64,000 nt of DNA from Nocardioidaceae bacterium (GCA_030655315.1 JAURVT010000043.1:248001-312000), one strand, 5' to 3'. Counted from the first letter of the stretch, positions 1-8,095 are shown. Numbers and translations: made by a program. The notes: generated from the sequence alone by a model not told the origin.

Positions 1-252
1 TCGTACGGGCTCGACCACGGCTACGGCAACTGCGTGCTGGCGCTCGGCGCCGGCGTCAGGGGCGGACGCTACTACGGCCGGATGCCGTCCCTCGGGACGG
101 CGGCACGGCCGGCCGACGACCTGCTCGTCACCACCGACTACCGGCACGTCCTCGGCGAGGTGCTCGACCGACGCTTCCCGGGCGTCAAGATCTCCAGCGT
201 CTTCCCCGGCTCGGGCTACAGCACCGCCCGGCGGGTCGGCTTCATGGCCTGA
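1..252 (+). CDS. DUF1501 family protein, C-terminal fragment
   Basis: The reading frame is open from the first base and ends at a TGA at 250-252, so only the last 83 residues are present. The fragment reads SYGLDHGYGN, then a glycine-rich GAGVRGGRYYGR stretch, then LVTTDYRHVLGEVL and a VFPGSGY end. This layout (DHG, GG.YGRWP-like, TTDYR.VL.E, FPG) is the C-terminal signature of DUF1501 proteins, secreted alkaline-phosphatase-fold proteins of unknown function that are often paired with a DUF1800 gene; that partner would lie to the left of the window. Truncation is by the window edge, not by mutation. The family call is firm, the biological role is not known. Confidence 0.75.
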   Translation, partial: SYGLDHGYGNCVLALGAGVRGGRYYGRMPSLGTAARPADDLLVTTDYRHVLGEVLDRRFPGVKISSVFPGSGYSTARRVGFMA

Positions 253-259
253 CCCCGCG

Positions 260-265
260 TACGTT
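260..265 (+). promoter_or_regulatory. -10 box TACGTT of a leaderless promoter
   Basis: TACGTT fits the actinobacterial TAnnnT -10 consensus and lies 6 bases before the ATG at 272, so transcription would begin at or next to the A of the start codon. There is no Shine-Dalgarno sequence. Similar spacing recurs at other genes of this window. Inference from sequence only. Confidence 0.45.
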
Positions 266-271
266 CGCGGG

Positions 272-796
272 ATGGTCCAGTCCGTCGAGCTGCTGCTGGA
301 CGCCGTCACCGAGGCGGCGCTGCGCGGGCAGTGGGACGCGCTCGCGGCGGCGGGGCTGCCGTCCCAGGCCTCGCACACCGGCGCGTCCAACCGTCCGCAC
401 GTGACGCTCGACGCGCGCGACGAGGTGGTTCCCGACGCGGAGACCCGGCTCGCGGGCGTCGCGTCCGTCCTGCCGGTGGGGGTCGTGGTCGGGTCGCCGA
501 CGGTCTTCGGCCGGCTCGGGACGCGCAGCGGGCTGATCCTCGTCCGCTCGGTGGTGGTCGACGCGACGCTGCTCGCGCTGCACGCCGCCGTCCACGACGC
601 GGTCGGCCCGGGCGGGTCGCCCACCTCGGCGCCCGGCCGTTGGACGCCGCACGTCACGCTCGCGCGGCGGATGGACGCCGACCAGGTGGCCGGTGCCCTG
701 CGCGTCCTCGACGGCGCGGACGACCTCGTCGGCGAGGCGACGGTGCTGCGGCGCTGGGACGGCGAGGCCAGGAGGGAGTGGGTCGTCGGCGGCTGA
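272..796 (+). CDS. 2'-5' RNA ligase / 2H phosphoesterase family protein
   Basis: 174 residues. Two HVTL motifs, at residues 43-46 and 127-130, about 84 residues apart, are the paired HxTx catalytic motifs of the 2H phosphoesterase superfamily (LigT, cyclic phosphodiesterases). In known members the two histidines act on 2',3'-cyclic phosphate or 2'-5' linkages in RNA or nucleotides; the actual substrate here cannot be read from sequence. The ATG at 272 has no ribosome binding site and sits 6 bases behind a TAnnnT box, suggesting a leaderless transcript. It follows the DUF1501 gene by 19 bases and precedes the threonine synthase by 10 bases on the same strand. Cytoplasmic, with no signal peptide or membrane segment. 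Confidence 0.8.
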   Translation: MVQSVELLLDAVTEAALRGQWDALAAAGLPSQASHTGASNRPHVTLDARDEVVPDAETRLAGVASVLPVGVVVGSPTVFGRLGTRSGLILVRSVVVDATLLALHAAVHDAVGPGGSPTSAPGRWTPHVTLARRMDADQVAGALRVLDGADDLVGEATVLRRWDGEARREWVVGG

Positions 797-806
797 AGCG
801 GGGGTC

Positions 807-2045
807 GTGGCAGAGTCGACGACCGTGCGCCACAGTCATCTCAGCCATCTCGAGTGCTCGGTCACCGGGACCACCTACGACGCGGACGTCGTCCAGGGCC
901 TCAGCGTGGCCGGCGCCCCGCTGCTCGCCCGCTACGACCTCGACACGGTGCGCGCCGAGCTGCCGCGCGACGCGATCGCGGGCCGTCCGGCGTCGATGTG
1001 GCGCTACCACGAGCTGCTGCCGGTGCGAGACCCCGCGCACGTCACCACGCTCGGCGAGGGCTGGACGCCGGTGCTCCCCCTGCCCGCCCACGGGGCCGCG
1101 ATGGGCGTGCCGAACCTGCTGGTCAAGGACGAGGGCGCGCTGCCGACGGGCTCGTTCAAGGCCCGCGGCGCGGCGGTCGGGGTGTCCCGGGCGCGCGAGC
1201 TCGGCGTCGCCGGATTCGCGATGCCCACCAACGGCAACGCGGGCGCGGCCTGGGCGATGTACGCGGCGCGTGCGGGCCTGCCGTCGCTGATCGGCATGCC
1301 CGTCGGCGCGCCGGAGATCTGCCGGCGCGAGTGCGTGGCCGCCGGGGCCGAGCTGGTGCTCGTGGACGGGCTCATCCAGCACGCGGGCGCGCTGGTCAAG
1401 GACGCCGTCACCCGTCGCCCGGGCTGGCAGGAGGTCTCGACCCTCAAGGAGCCCTACCGGCTCGAGGGCAAGAAGACGATGGGGTACGAGCTGGTCGAGC
1501 AGCTCGGCTGGCGCGTGCCCGACGTGATCCTCTACCCCGCGGGCGGCGGCGTCGGCCTGATCGGCATCCACAAGGCGATCCGCGAGATGCAGGAGCTGGG
1601 CTGGATCGGGCCCGACCTGCCCCGGATGGTGGCCGTCCAGTCCACCGGCTGCGCGCCCGTCGTCGACGCGGTCGAGCGCGGGCTCGACGCCGTGGTGCCG
1701 GTGGAGGACTCCGACACGGTGGCGTTCGGCATCAACGTGCCGGCCCCGCTCGGCGACCGCCTGATGCTGCGCGCGATCCGCGAGACCGAGGGCACGGCCG
1801 TCGCGGTGACCGACGAGGACATCGTCGCCGAGGTCAAGGCCGTCGGCGCCGCCGAGGGCGTGTTCATGTGCCCCGAGGGCGCCGCCTGCCTGGTCGCCGC
1901 CCGCCGGCTGCGTGCGTCGGGCTGGCTGTCCGAGACCGACGAGGTGCTCGTCCTCAACACCGGCACCGGGCTGACCTACCCCGACGCCGTCCCCTACTCG
2001 GTCCCCACCGTCGCGACCCTCGACCGCGGCGGCCGCATCGCCTGA
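807..2045 (+). CDS. thrC: Threonine synthase (PLP-dependent, fold type II)
   Basis: About 412 residues. It converts O-phosphohomoserine to threonine using PLP. The N-terminus (HLECSVTGTTYDAD) resembles the short rubredoxin-like start of the archaeal/actinobacterial type of threonine synthase. LGEGWTP precedes the PLP-lysine motif TGSFKARG; PTNGNAG and the PAGGGVGL phosphate-binding loop follow. The frame stays open further upstream (to 693), but that part overlaps the preceding gene and lacks family similarity; GTG codons at 807 and 825 are both possible starts, and I take 807. Many actinobacteria carry a second thrC in the hom-thrC-thrB operon, so this copy may be an extra paralogue and could act on a related phospho-substrate. 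Confidence 0.8.
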   Translation: MAESTTVRHSHLSHLECSVTGTTYDADVVQGLSVAGAPLLARYDLDTVRAELPRDAIAGRPASMWRYHELLPVRDPAHVTTLGEGWTPVLPLPAHGAAMGVPNLLVKDEGALPTGSFKARGAAVGVSRARELGVAGFAMPTNGNAGAAWAMYAARAGLPSLIGMPVGAPEICRRECVAAGAELVLVDGLIQHAGALVKDAVTRRPGWQEVSTLKEPYRLEGKKTMGYELVEQLGWRVPDVILYPAGGGVGLIGIHKAIREMQELGWIGPDLPRMVAVQSTGCAPVVDAVERGLDAVVPVEDSDTVAFGINVPAPLGDRLMLRAIRETEGTAVAVTDEDIVAEVKAVGAAEGVFMCPEGAACLVAARRLRASGWLSETDEVLVLNTGTGLTYPDAVPYSVPTVATLDRGGRIA

Positions 2046-2063
2046 TCCGACGCCCGAGCGACG

Positions 2064-3188
2064 TCAGCCGCGGGCGAGCGACCCGAGCAGGTAGGGGGTG
2101 AGCAGGCCACGGCCGAGGCCGACCTCGACCAGCTCGTCGAAGGCGCGCTGGTCGCGGCGGGCGGCGGAGACCGCGCGGGTGACGACGCCCGGCACGGCGG
2201 CGAGGCGGGACGCGGTCGCGGTCCCCACCAGGTGCGCCCGCAGCAGGGGCACGACGGCGGCCCGGTGACGACCGCCCGCGCCGTCCGCCGGCCCGTGGGC
2301 CGCGGCCCGTCCCGCGAGGACGCCCGTCAGGACCGCGTAGTAGATGCCCTCGCCGGTCAGGGGGTTGATGAGCCCGGCCGCGTCGCCGACCAGCAGCACG
2401 CGTCCGGGCCGCGGTCGCCAGCCCCATCCCGACAGCGGCAGGTGGTGCGCGCGGAAGTCGTCGCCGACCGACGCCGTGCCCGGCAGCAGCCGCTCCATCT
2501 GCTCGAGCAGCAGCGCCCGCGACGGAGCCGTGCGACGGGTGGTGAGCACCTCGCCGTACCCGATGTTCGCGAGCCCGTCGCCGCGGTCGAACGACCATGC
2601 GTACGACGGCTGGCGCTCGTCGCCGAAGACGATCTCCTGCAGGCCCTCGCGCGCCGGGTCCACCGGGGCGTAGCCGCGGAGCGCGAGCGCCCGCCGGCGG
2701 TGGGCGGGCAGCCCCGCGGCGCCGCGGACCACCGAGTGCGCGCCGTCGGCGCCGACCAGCACACCGGCCCGCAGGGCCCCGTCCACGAGCACGCCGTCGT
2801 CGCGCACCTCGACGCCGCGCACCCGGTGGCGCCGGAGCACGGCGCCACGGGCCACGGCCGCCGACACCAGGCGCGCGTCGAGCACCGTGCGCGGGACGAC
2901 GTACGCCGGCCGCGCCATCTCGCGCTCGACGCCGCCTCGGTCGGTGCGCAGGGCCAGGCGGCGCACCGGCACGAGGTCGTCGAGGAGACCGGGCACCCCG
3001 ACCTCGTCCAGCACGTCCTGGACGTGCGGGGCGATGCCGTCGCCGCAGGGCTTGTCGCGGGGGAAGTCGGCACGGTCGAGGAGCAGCACGCGAAGGTCGG
3101 GGCGCGCCGCGAGCGCGCCGAGCGCGGTGGCCGACCCCGCCGGTCCGGCGCCGACGACGACGAGGTCCCAGTCCTCCACGCCGCTCAT
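2064..3188 (-). CDS. Geranylgeranyl reductase family flavoprotein
   Basis: 374 residues. The N-terminal Rossmann motif VVVGAGPAGSATA (residues about 10-22) binds FAD; KPCGDG follows, then the family signature YxWxF...GxG (YAWSFDR and IGYG), and finally GDAAGLINPLTGEGI, the second FAD contact. These are hallmarks of geranylgeranyl / digeranylgeranyl-glycerophospholipid reductases, which saturate double bonds in isoprenoid chains attached to lipids, quinones or chlorophylls. The ATG at 3188 overlaps the stop of the upstream prenyltransferase gene (ATGA), so the two are translationally coupled. Expected role, by inference: reduction of the prenyl chain placed by the UbiA enzyme. MenJ-type menaquinone reduction is the main alternative, but no men genes are nearby. 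Confidence 0.85.
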   Translation of the reverse strand: MSGVEDWDLVVVGAGPAGSATALGALAARPDLRVLLLDRADFPRDKPCGDGIAPHVQDVLDEVGVPGLLDDLVPVRRLALRTDRGGVEREMARPAYVVPRTVLDARLVSAAVARGAVLRRHRVRGVEVRDDGVLVDGALRAGVLVGADGAHSVVRGAAGLPAHRRRALALRGYAPVDPAREGLQEIVFGDERQPSYAWSFDRGDGLANIGYGEVLTTRRTAPSRALLLEQMERLLPGTASVGDDFRAHHLPLSGWGWRPRPGRVLLVGDAAGLINPLTGEGIYYAVLTGVLAGRAAAHGPADGAGGRHRAAVVPLLRAHLVGTATASRLAAVPGVVTRAVSAARRDQRAFDELVEVGLGRGLLTPYLLGSLARG

Positions 3189-4000
3189 GCGGGTCCGCGG
3201 GACGAGACGAGCAGCACCACGTCGACGAGGGCGATCGCGACCGCGACGCCGAACGGCACCCGTCCGCTCCCCCGCGCGCCGACGACCGCGGCCACCAGCA
3301 CCGCGGCCAGCACGGCCCAGGCCGCCGTCGACGGCGACCCCGCGGGGCCGAGCACCGCGACGACGGACGCCGCCGCGAGCAGCACCGGCGCGACCACGCG
3401 CGAGCGTCGCCCGCCCATCCGGTGCGGCCAGCCGCTGACCCCCGTGGCGGCGTCGTCCTCGAGGTCGGGCAGCACGTTGAGGACGTGTGCGCCGACGCCC
3501 AGCAGTGCCCCCGCGGCGGCCTCCCAGGCCTGGGGGTCGCGCCCGGTCGCCAGCGCCACCACCACGGGCAGCGACCCGAAGGCCAGCGCGTAGGGCCCCC
3601 AGGACCAGGCGGTGCGCTTCAGGCCGAGGTTGTAGGCCCACCCCGAGCCGACGAGGAGCACGAGGTGCACCAATCCGGCCACGAGGCCGAGCGCGAGGGA
3701 GGTGACGACGCACAGGAGCAGGGCGACGCGCACGGCCGTCCGCACCCGCTCCTCGGACAGGGAGCCCGACGCCAGCGGCTTGTCGGAGCGTCCGACGGCG
3801 CGGTCGCGCTCGGCGTCCACCAGGTCGTTGGACCAGCCGATGGTCAGCTGGCCGGTCAGCACGGCCACCACCACCAGCGCCGCGGTGCCGGCGCCCGCCC
3901 CGGTGCCCAGGCAGAGGAGCCCCGCGAGCACGGTCACGGCCACGGTCGGGCCGGGGTGCGACGCCCGCAGCAGCACGAGCGCCGCGGAGGGGCTGGTCAC
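3185..4000 (-). CDS. UbiA family prenyltransferase
   Basis: 271 residues from a GTG at 4000; the longer frame to 4039 would run into the divergent promoter and is less likely. The protein is almost entirely membrane helices (about eight or nine segments). The first aspartate-rich motif is NDLVDAERD at about residues 93-101, followed by KPLASG; the second is DLEDDAATG near residue 193. Both are the Mg-diphosphate binding motifs of UbiA enzymes, which attach a prenyl chain to an aromatic or polar acceptor. It shares an ATGA overlap with the reductase gene and starts 41 bases from the divergent type III polyketide synthase, which suggests that the polyketide product is the acceptor (inference). 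It is unlikely to be MenA or CtaB, given the context. Confidence 0.85.
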   Translation of the reverse strand: MTSPSAALVLLRASHPGPTVAVTVLAGLLCLGTGAGAGTAALVVVAVLTGQLTIGWSNDLVDAERDRAVGRSDKPLASGSLSEERVRTAVRVALLLCVVTSLALGLVAGLVHLVLLVGSGWAYNLGLKRTAWSWGPYALAFGSLPVVVALATGRDPQAWEAAAGALLGVGAHVLNVLPDLEDDAATGVSGWPHRMGGRRSRVVAPVLLAAASVVAVLGPAGSPSTAAWAVLAAVLVAAVVGARGSGRVPFGVAVAIALVDVVLLVSSRGPA

Positions 4001-4028
4001 GTCCGCAGCGTATGCCGGTCGAGCGGCA

Positions 4029-4034
4029 TAGGCT
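4029..4034 (+). promoter_or_regulatory. -10 box TAGGCT, leaderless promoter of the polyketide synthase gene; divergent control region
   Basis: TAGGCT is followed by 7 bases and the ATG at 4042, a typical actinobacterial leaderless arrangement. The reverse strand of the same 41-base gap carries TACGCT near 4007-4012, a possible -10 for the UbiA gene that starts at 4000. The two halves of the cluster would therefore share one compact divergent control region. Confidence 0.5.
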
Positions 4035-4041
4035 CGCACCC

Positions 4042-5112
4042 ATGTCCCAGATCCTCGCCGCGCGCGGTGCCCTCCCCGAGCACCGCTACGCGCAGGAGGA
4101 GCTGACGGAGGCGTTCGCCGACCTGATCGTCACCGGCGACGGCCTCGACCGCGGCCTGCTGCGCCGCTTCCACGCCAACGCCGGCGTCAGCACGCGCCAC
4201 ACCGCCTACCCGATCGAGCGGTACGGCGAGCTCGACGGCTTCACCGACGCCAACACCCTGTTCATCTCCGCGGCCGTCGAGCTCGGGGCCGAGGCGCTCA
4301 CCGACGCGCTGAAGGCCGCTGGGCTCACGCCGCACGACGTCGACCTGGTGGTCTGCACCACCATCACCGGCCTCGCCGTCCCCTCGCTCGAGGCCCGCAT
4401 CGCCGCCGTGGTCGGCCTGCGGCCCGACGTCAAGCGGGTGCCGATCGTCGGGCTGGGCTGCGTGGCCGGTGCCGCCGGCATCGCGCGCGTCCACGACTAC
4501 CTGCGGGGACACCGTGACGGCGTCGCGGTGCTGCTGTCGGTCGAGCTCTGCTCGCTGACCGTCCAGCGCGGCGACACCTCGGTGGCCAACCTCGTCGCGA
4601 GCGGCCTGTTCGGCGACGGTGCGGGCGCCGTCGTCTGCGTCGGCGACGAGCACCCGTCGGCCGGCCCGCTCGCCGGGCGGCCCCGCGTGCTCGACAGCCG
4701 CAGCCGGCTGTACCCCGAGACCGAGCGGGCGATGGGCTGGGACGTCGGCTCCACCGGGCTGCGGATCGTGCTCGGGGCCGAGGTGCCCGACCTCGTCCGC
4801 AGCTACGTCCGCGACGACGTCGACGGCTTCCTCGCCGACCACGACCTCACCCGCGACGACATCGACTGGTGGGTCTGCCACCCGGGCGGACCGAAGGTGC
4901 TCGAGGCGATGCAGGACGCGCTCGAGGTCGACCACGAGGCGCTCGGCGTCACCTGGGACTCGCTCGACCGGATCGGCAACCTCTCGTCGGCGTCGGTGCT
5001 GCACGTGCTCGCCGACACGCTCGCCGACCGCACGCCCGAGCCGGGCACGTACGGCATCACGATGGCGATGGGTCCGGGCTTCTGCGCCGAGCTCGTCCTG
5101 ATGCGGGCCTGA
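4042..5112 (+). CDS. Type III polyketide synthase (chalcone/stilbene synthase fold)
   Basis: 356 residues, standard length for the family. The catalytic triad is visible: Cys140 in GLGCVAGAAG, His280 in WVCHPGG and Asn313 in IGNLSSAS. C-terminal GPGF (MAMGPGFCAEL) is the cyclisation-loop signature. These enzymes extend an acyl-CoA starter with malonyl- or methylmalonyl-CoA and cyclise the chain to pyrones, resorcinols or resorcylic acids. Bacterial relatives next to an ICMT-like methyltransferase and a flavin monooxygenase (srs genes of Streptomyces griseus, bps genes of Bacillus subtilis, polyketide-quinone genes of mycobacteria) make alkylresorcinols, alkylpyrones or quinones. The start is the ATG at 4042, not the upstream in-frame codon at 4012, because the -10 box lies between. 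Starter and chain length are unknown. Confidence 0.93.
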   Translation: MSQILAARGALPEHRYAQEELTEAFADLIVTGDGLDRGLLRRFHANAGVSTRHTAYPIERYGELDGFTDANTLFISAAVELGAEALTDALKAAGLTPHDVDLVVCTTITGLAVPSLEARIAAVVGLRPDVKRVPIVGLGCVAGAAGIARVHDYLRGHRDGVAVLLSVELCSLTVQRGDTSVANLVASGLFGDGAGAVVCVGDEHPSAGPLAGRPRVLDSRSRLYPETERAMGWDVGSTGLRIVLGAEVPDLVRSYVRDDVDGFLADHDLTRDDIDWWVCHPGGPKVLEAMQDALEVDHEALGVTWDSLDRIGNLSSASVLHVLADTLADRTPEPGTYGITMAMGPGFCAELVLMRA

Positions 5113-5115
5113 GCC

Positions 5116-5649
5116 GTGGACGCGAGCCTGTGGTGGTTCACCGCGCTGGTGCTGGCCGTCGGGGTCGAGCGCCTCGTCGAGCTGGTCGTCTCCAACCGCA
5201 ACGCCGCGTGGAGCCTGCGCCAGGGCGGCGTGGAGGTGGGCCGCGGCCACTACCCGTTCATGGTGGTGCTCCACACGGCGCTCCTGGTCGGCGCGCTCGT
5301 GGAGGTCTGGCTGCGACGCCCGTCCACGCCGTCGGCGCTGGCCGTGTCGATGCTCCTGCTCGTCGTGCTCGCCCAGGCCCTGCGCTGGTGGTGCATCACC
5401 ACGCTCGGGCAGCAGTGGAACACCCGCGTGATCGTGGTGCCCGGGCTGTCCCTCGTCGCCCGCGGGCCGTACCGGGTGTTCCGCCACCCCAACTACGTGG
5501 CCGTGGTGGTCGAGGGCGTCGCGCTCCCGCTCGTGCACGGCGCGTGGATCACGGCGATCGTCTTCACCGTCCTCAACGCGGCCCTCCTGCGCACCCGCAT
5601 CCGGACCGAGGACACCGCGCTGCGCGAGCTGGCGGGGGCGGCCCGATGA
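5116..5649 (+). CDS. Isoprenylcysteine carboxyl methyltransferase-like membrane methyltransferase
   Basis: 177 residues with about four hydrophobic segments. The cofactor-binding end shows RGPYR at residues 116-120 and RHPNY at 123-127, followed by RTRIRTED, the SAM-binding signature of the ICMT / phospholipid methyltransferase family. In bacteria, members paired with type III polyketide synthases (SrsB, BpsB/YpbQ) O- or C-methylate the phenolic lipid or pyrone rather than prenylated protein. The GTG start at 5116 is 3 bases after the synthase stop, and its 3' end overlaps the next gene by 4 bases, so it is in the same transcript. Inferred role: methylation of the polyketide ring. Confidence 0.85.
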   Translation: MDASLWWFTALVLAVGVERLVELVVSNRNAAWSLRQGGVEVGRGHYPFMVVLHTALLVGALVEVWLRRPSTPSALAVSMLLLVVLAQALRWWCITTLGQQWNTRVIVVPGLSLVARGPYRVFRHPNYVAVVVEGVALPLVHGAWITAIVFTVLNAALLRTRIRTEDTALRELAGAAR

Positions 5650-6668
5650 GGGACCTGCTCGTCGTCGGCGGCGGACCTGCCGGCCTGGCCACCGCGCTCT
5701 ACGCCGCCCGCGCCGGTCTCGACGTCGAGGTCCTGGAGCCGCACGCCGGCGTCCTCGACAAGGCCTGCGGCGAGGGGCTGATGCCCGGCGCCCTCAGCCG
5801 CCTGGCCGACCTCGGCGTCGACCCGGAGGGCCACCCGCTGCGGGGCATCCGCTACCTCGGCAGCGGCCGCACCGCCGTCGCCGACTTCAGCTCCGGCCCG
5901 GGCCGGGGCGTCCGTCGCACCACGCTGCACGCCGCGCTCCGCCGCGCCGTCGACGCGGCCGGCGTCACCGTCACCGACCGCCCGGCCCGGGCCGTCGGCC
6001 AGCACGGGGACGAGGTCGACGTCGACGGCACCCGGGCCCGCTACGTCGTCGCGGCCGACGGGCTGCACTCCCCCGTCCGCCGGTCGCTGGGCCTGGACGC
6101 GCCGCCGACGCGCCGTCGCCGGTTCGGCCAGCGCACCCACCTCGCCACCGCCCCCTGGACCGACCACGTGGAGGTGCACTGGGCGCCCCACGCGGAGGCG
6201 TACGTCACGCCGGTCGCGCCCGACCTGGTCGGCGTGGCCGTGCTCACCGAGCGCCGCGGCCCGCTCACCGAGCACCTCGCCGCCTTCCCCGCGCTCGCGG
6301 AGCGGGTGGCCGACACCGGCACCGGCGCCGTCCGGGGCGCGGGCCCGCTGCGCCAGGCCTCGCGCCGCCGCGTGGCCGGCCGGGTCCTGCTCGTCGGCGA
6401 CGCGAGCGGCTACGTCGACGCCCTCACCGGCGAAGGGGTCTCGCTCGGGCTCGCCCAGGCCGAGGCCGCCGTCGCCGCGATCACCGCCCACCGTCCCGAT
6501 GCGTACGAGCGCAGCTGGCGTCGCGTCACCTGGAGGTACACCCTGCTCACCCACGGCCTGCTCGCCGCCACCCACCTGGCCCCGGTCCGACGCGCGCTGG
6601 TGCCGGTCGCCGCGACCGTCCCCCGGCTGTTCGGGGCCACCGTCGACGTCCTGGCGCGGCCCGCGTGA
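5646..6668 (+). CDS. FAD-dependent oxidoreductase (geranylgeranyl reductase / monooxygenase superfamily)
   Basis: 340 residues from the ATG at 5646, which overlaps the methyltransferase stop by 4 bases. VVGGGPAGLATALYAARAG at residues 6-24 is the dinucleotide-binding fold; KACGEGLMPG follows, VVAADGLHSPVR is the DG motif of aromatic hydroxylases, and GDASGYVDALTGEGVSLGL is the C-terminal FAD motif. It lacks the YxWxF signature of true isoprenoid reductases found in the minus-strand paralogue of this cluster, so a hydroxylase acting on the aromatic ring (as SrsC does in alkylresorcinol-to-quinone conversion) is the better guess. Its last 4 bases overlap the isomerase start. Confidence 0.85.
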   Translation: MRDLLVVGGGPAGLATALYAARAGLDVEVLEPHAGVLDKACGEGLMPGALSRLADLGVDPEGHPLRGIRYLGSGRTAVADFSSGPGRGVRRTTLHAALRRAVDAAGVTVTDRPARAVGQHGDEVDVDGTRARYVVAADGLHSPVRRSLGLDAPPTRRRRFGQRTHLATAPWTDHVEVHWAPHAEAYVTPVAPDLVGVAVLTERRGPLTEHLAAFPALAERVADTGTGAVRGAGPLRQASRRRVAGRVLLVGDASGYVDALTGEGVSLGLAQAEAAVAAITAHRPDAYERSWRRVTWRYTLLTHGLLAATHLAPVRRALVPVAATVPRLFGATVDVLARPA

Positions 6669-7273
6669 GCCGCGAGCACGTGGTGCTGCTCGACGAGGCG
6701 GGCGACGTCGTCGGCACCGCGCTCAAGGCCGGCGTGCACCACGCCCGAACGCCGCTGCACCTCGCCTTCTCCTGCTACGTCTTCGACGGCCGGCGCCTGC
6801 TCCTCACGCAGCGGGCCGCCTCGAAGGTCACCTGGCCCGCGGTCTGGACCAACACCGTGTGCGGCCACCCGGCCCTCGGCGAGCACCTCGAGCAGGCGGT
6901 CGCGCGGCGCGCCGAGGACGAGCTGGGCCTCGCGGTGCGCGACGTCCGCCTGGTGCTGCCGGCGTTCCGCTACCGCGCGGTGATGGACGACGGCGTGGTC
7001 GAGAACGAGATGTGCCCGGTCTTCGTGGCGCGGGCCGACGCCGACCCCGAGCCGTCGCCCGACGAGGTCGACGACTGGACGTGGGTCGACTGGGACGAGG
7101 TCGTCGCCGGGGTCCTCTCCGGCGAGCGCGACGTGTCGCCCTGGTGCGTCGAGCAGGTGACCGCCCTGTTCGCCCTCGGTGCCGGACCCTCGGAGTGGCC
7201 CACCGCGTCGGTCGACACCCTGCCGCCCGGCGCCCGTCCGGAGAACCACCCCGAGGTCGTGGCCACCCCGTAG
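6665..7273 (+). CDS. idi: Isopentenyl-diphosphate delta-isomerase, type I
   Basis: 202 residues. It interconverts IPP and DMAPP with Mn/Mg in the cytoplasm. Signatures: TNTVCGHP with the catalytic Cys, RRAEDELGL (NUDIX-like helix), and ENEMCPVF with the catalytic Glu; HHARTPLHLAFS precedes. The C-terminal 25 residues are a loose tail. GTG at 6665 overlaps the upstream stop by 4 bases, so this is the fourth gene of the polyketide operon. Its presence implies that the locus consumes isoprenoid units, in agreement with the UbiA and reductase genes next door. The final TAG also forms the first bases of the promoter of the next gene. Confidence 0.92.
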   Translation: MSREHVVLLDEAGDVVGTALKAGVHHARTPLHLAFSCYVFDGRRLLLTQRAASKVTWPAVWTNTVCGHPALGEHLEQAVARRAEDELGLAVRDVRLVLPAFRYRAVMDDGVVENEMCPVFVARADADPEPSPDEVDDWTWVDWDEVVAGVLSGERDVSPWCVEQVTALFALGAGPSEWPTASVDTLPPGARPENHPEVVATP

Positions 7274-7276
7274 AGT
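7271..7276 (+). promoter_or_regulatory. -10 box TAGAGT, leaderless promoter overlapping the idi stop codon
   Basis: TAGAGT begins with the TAG stop of idi and is followed by 6 bases and the GTG start at 7283. No ribosome binding site is present. This separates the hydrolase gene from the polyketide operon while leaving almost no intergenic space. Confidence 0.45.
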
Positions 7277-7282
7277 GCCTGC

Positions 7283-8095
7283 GTGCTGAGGACGATGGCG
7301 AAGGTCGTGGGCCTGGCCCTGCTGGTGGGGCTGCTGGTCACGCCGTCGGCCGGGGCCGCGGCCCCGGACCGTCCTCCGGTGGGAGCGCGGGTGGACTACC
7401 AGCTGGGCGGCGCCTACGCCCCGGCGCGCGGCGTGCGCGTCGTCGTCCGCGACCGCACCGAGCGGCCGGCCGCCGGGCGCTACAACGTCTGCTACGTCAA
7501 CGCGTTCCAGACCCAGCCCGGCGACCTCGGGTGGTGGCGCCGCCACCACCCCACCCTGCTGCTGCGTGACGGCGCCGGGAAGCTCGTCGCCGATCCCGAC
7601 TGGCCCGACGAGGTGCTGCTCGACACCTCCACCGCGCGCCGGCGCACCGCACTGGCGGGCGTCCTCGGACGCTGGGTCGGCGGCTGCGCCGACCGGGGGT
7701 TCGACGCCGTCGAGTCCGACAACCTCGACAGCTGGACGCGCTCGCGCGGCCGGCTGACGCGCGCCGACAACATCGCCCTGGCCCGCTCGCTCGTCCGCAC
7801 CGGCCACCGGGCCGGTCTCGCCATGGGGCAGAAGAACGCCGCGGAGGCCGTCTCGGCCGGGCGTCGCACCGCCCGCTTCGACTTCGCCGTGGCCGAGGAG
7901 TGCGAGGTGTACCGCGAGTGCGGCGCCTACCGCCGCGCCTACGGGCGGCACCTGATCGAGATCGAGTACACCGACAACGGCCGGGCGGCCTTCGCGCGCG
8001 CGTGCCGGGCGCGTGGCGGCAGCGTGAGCGTCCTCCTGCGCGACCGCGACGTCGTGCCGCGCGGGACGGCCGGCTACGTCTCGCGCTGGTGCTGA
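7283..8095 (+). CDS. Secreted endo-alpha-1,4-polygalactosaminidase-like protein (GH114 family)
   Basis: 270 residues. Residues 1-26 form a signal peptide (basic start, leucine-rich core, AGAAA cleavage region). The mature part begins VDYQLGGAY and contains YNVCYVNAFQTQP, FDAVESDNLDSW and FAVAEEC, matching the TIM-barrel GH114 / TM1410-like family in which the conserved Asp and Glu are the proposed catalytic acids. Characterised relatives cut alpha-1,4-linked galactosamine polymers of fungal or bacterial exopolysaccharide. Cysteines (CYV, GCAD, EECEVYREC, ACRA, WC) suggest disulfides outside the cell. It has its own leaderless promoter and is not obviously part of the isoprenoid cluster. The exact substrate is uncertain. 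Confidence 0.75.
   Translation: MLRTMAKVVGLALLVGLLVTPSAGAAAPDRPPVGARVDYQLGGAYAPARGVRVVVRDRTERPAAGRYNVCYVNAFQTQPGDLGWWRRHHPTLLLRDGAGKLVADPDWPDEVLLDTSTARRRTALAGVLGRWVGGCADRGFDAVESDNLDSWTRSRGRLTRADNIALARSLVRTGHRAGLAMGQKNAAEAVSAGRRTARFDFAVAEECEVYRECGAYRRAYGRHLIEIEYTDNGRAAFARACRARGGSVSVLLRDRDVVPRGTAGYVSRWC

Noticed and set aside
5646-6668. Second true isoprenoid reductase in the polyketide cluster
   Set aside because: It lacks the YxWxF...GxG signature that the minus-strand paralogue has; a hydroxylase role is more consistent with the srs-type gene order.
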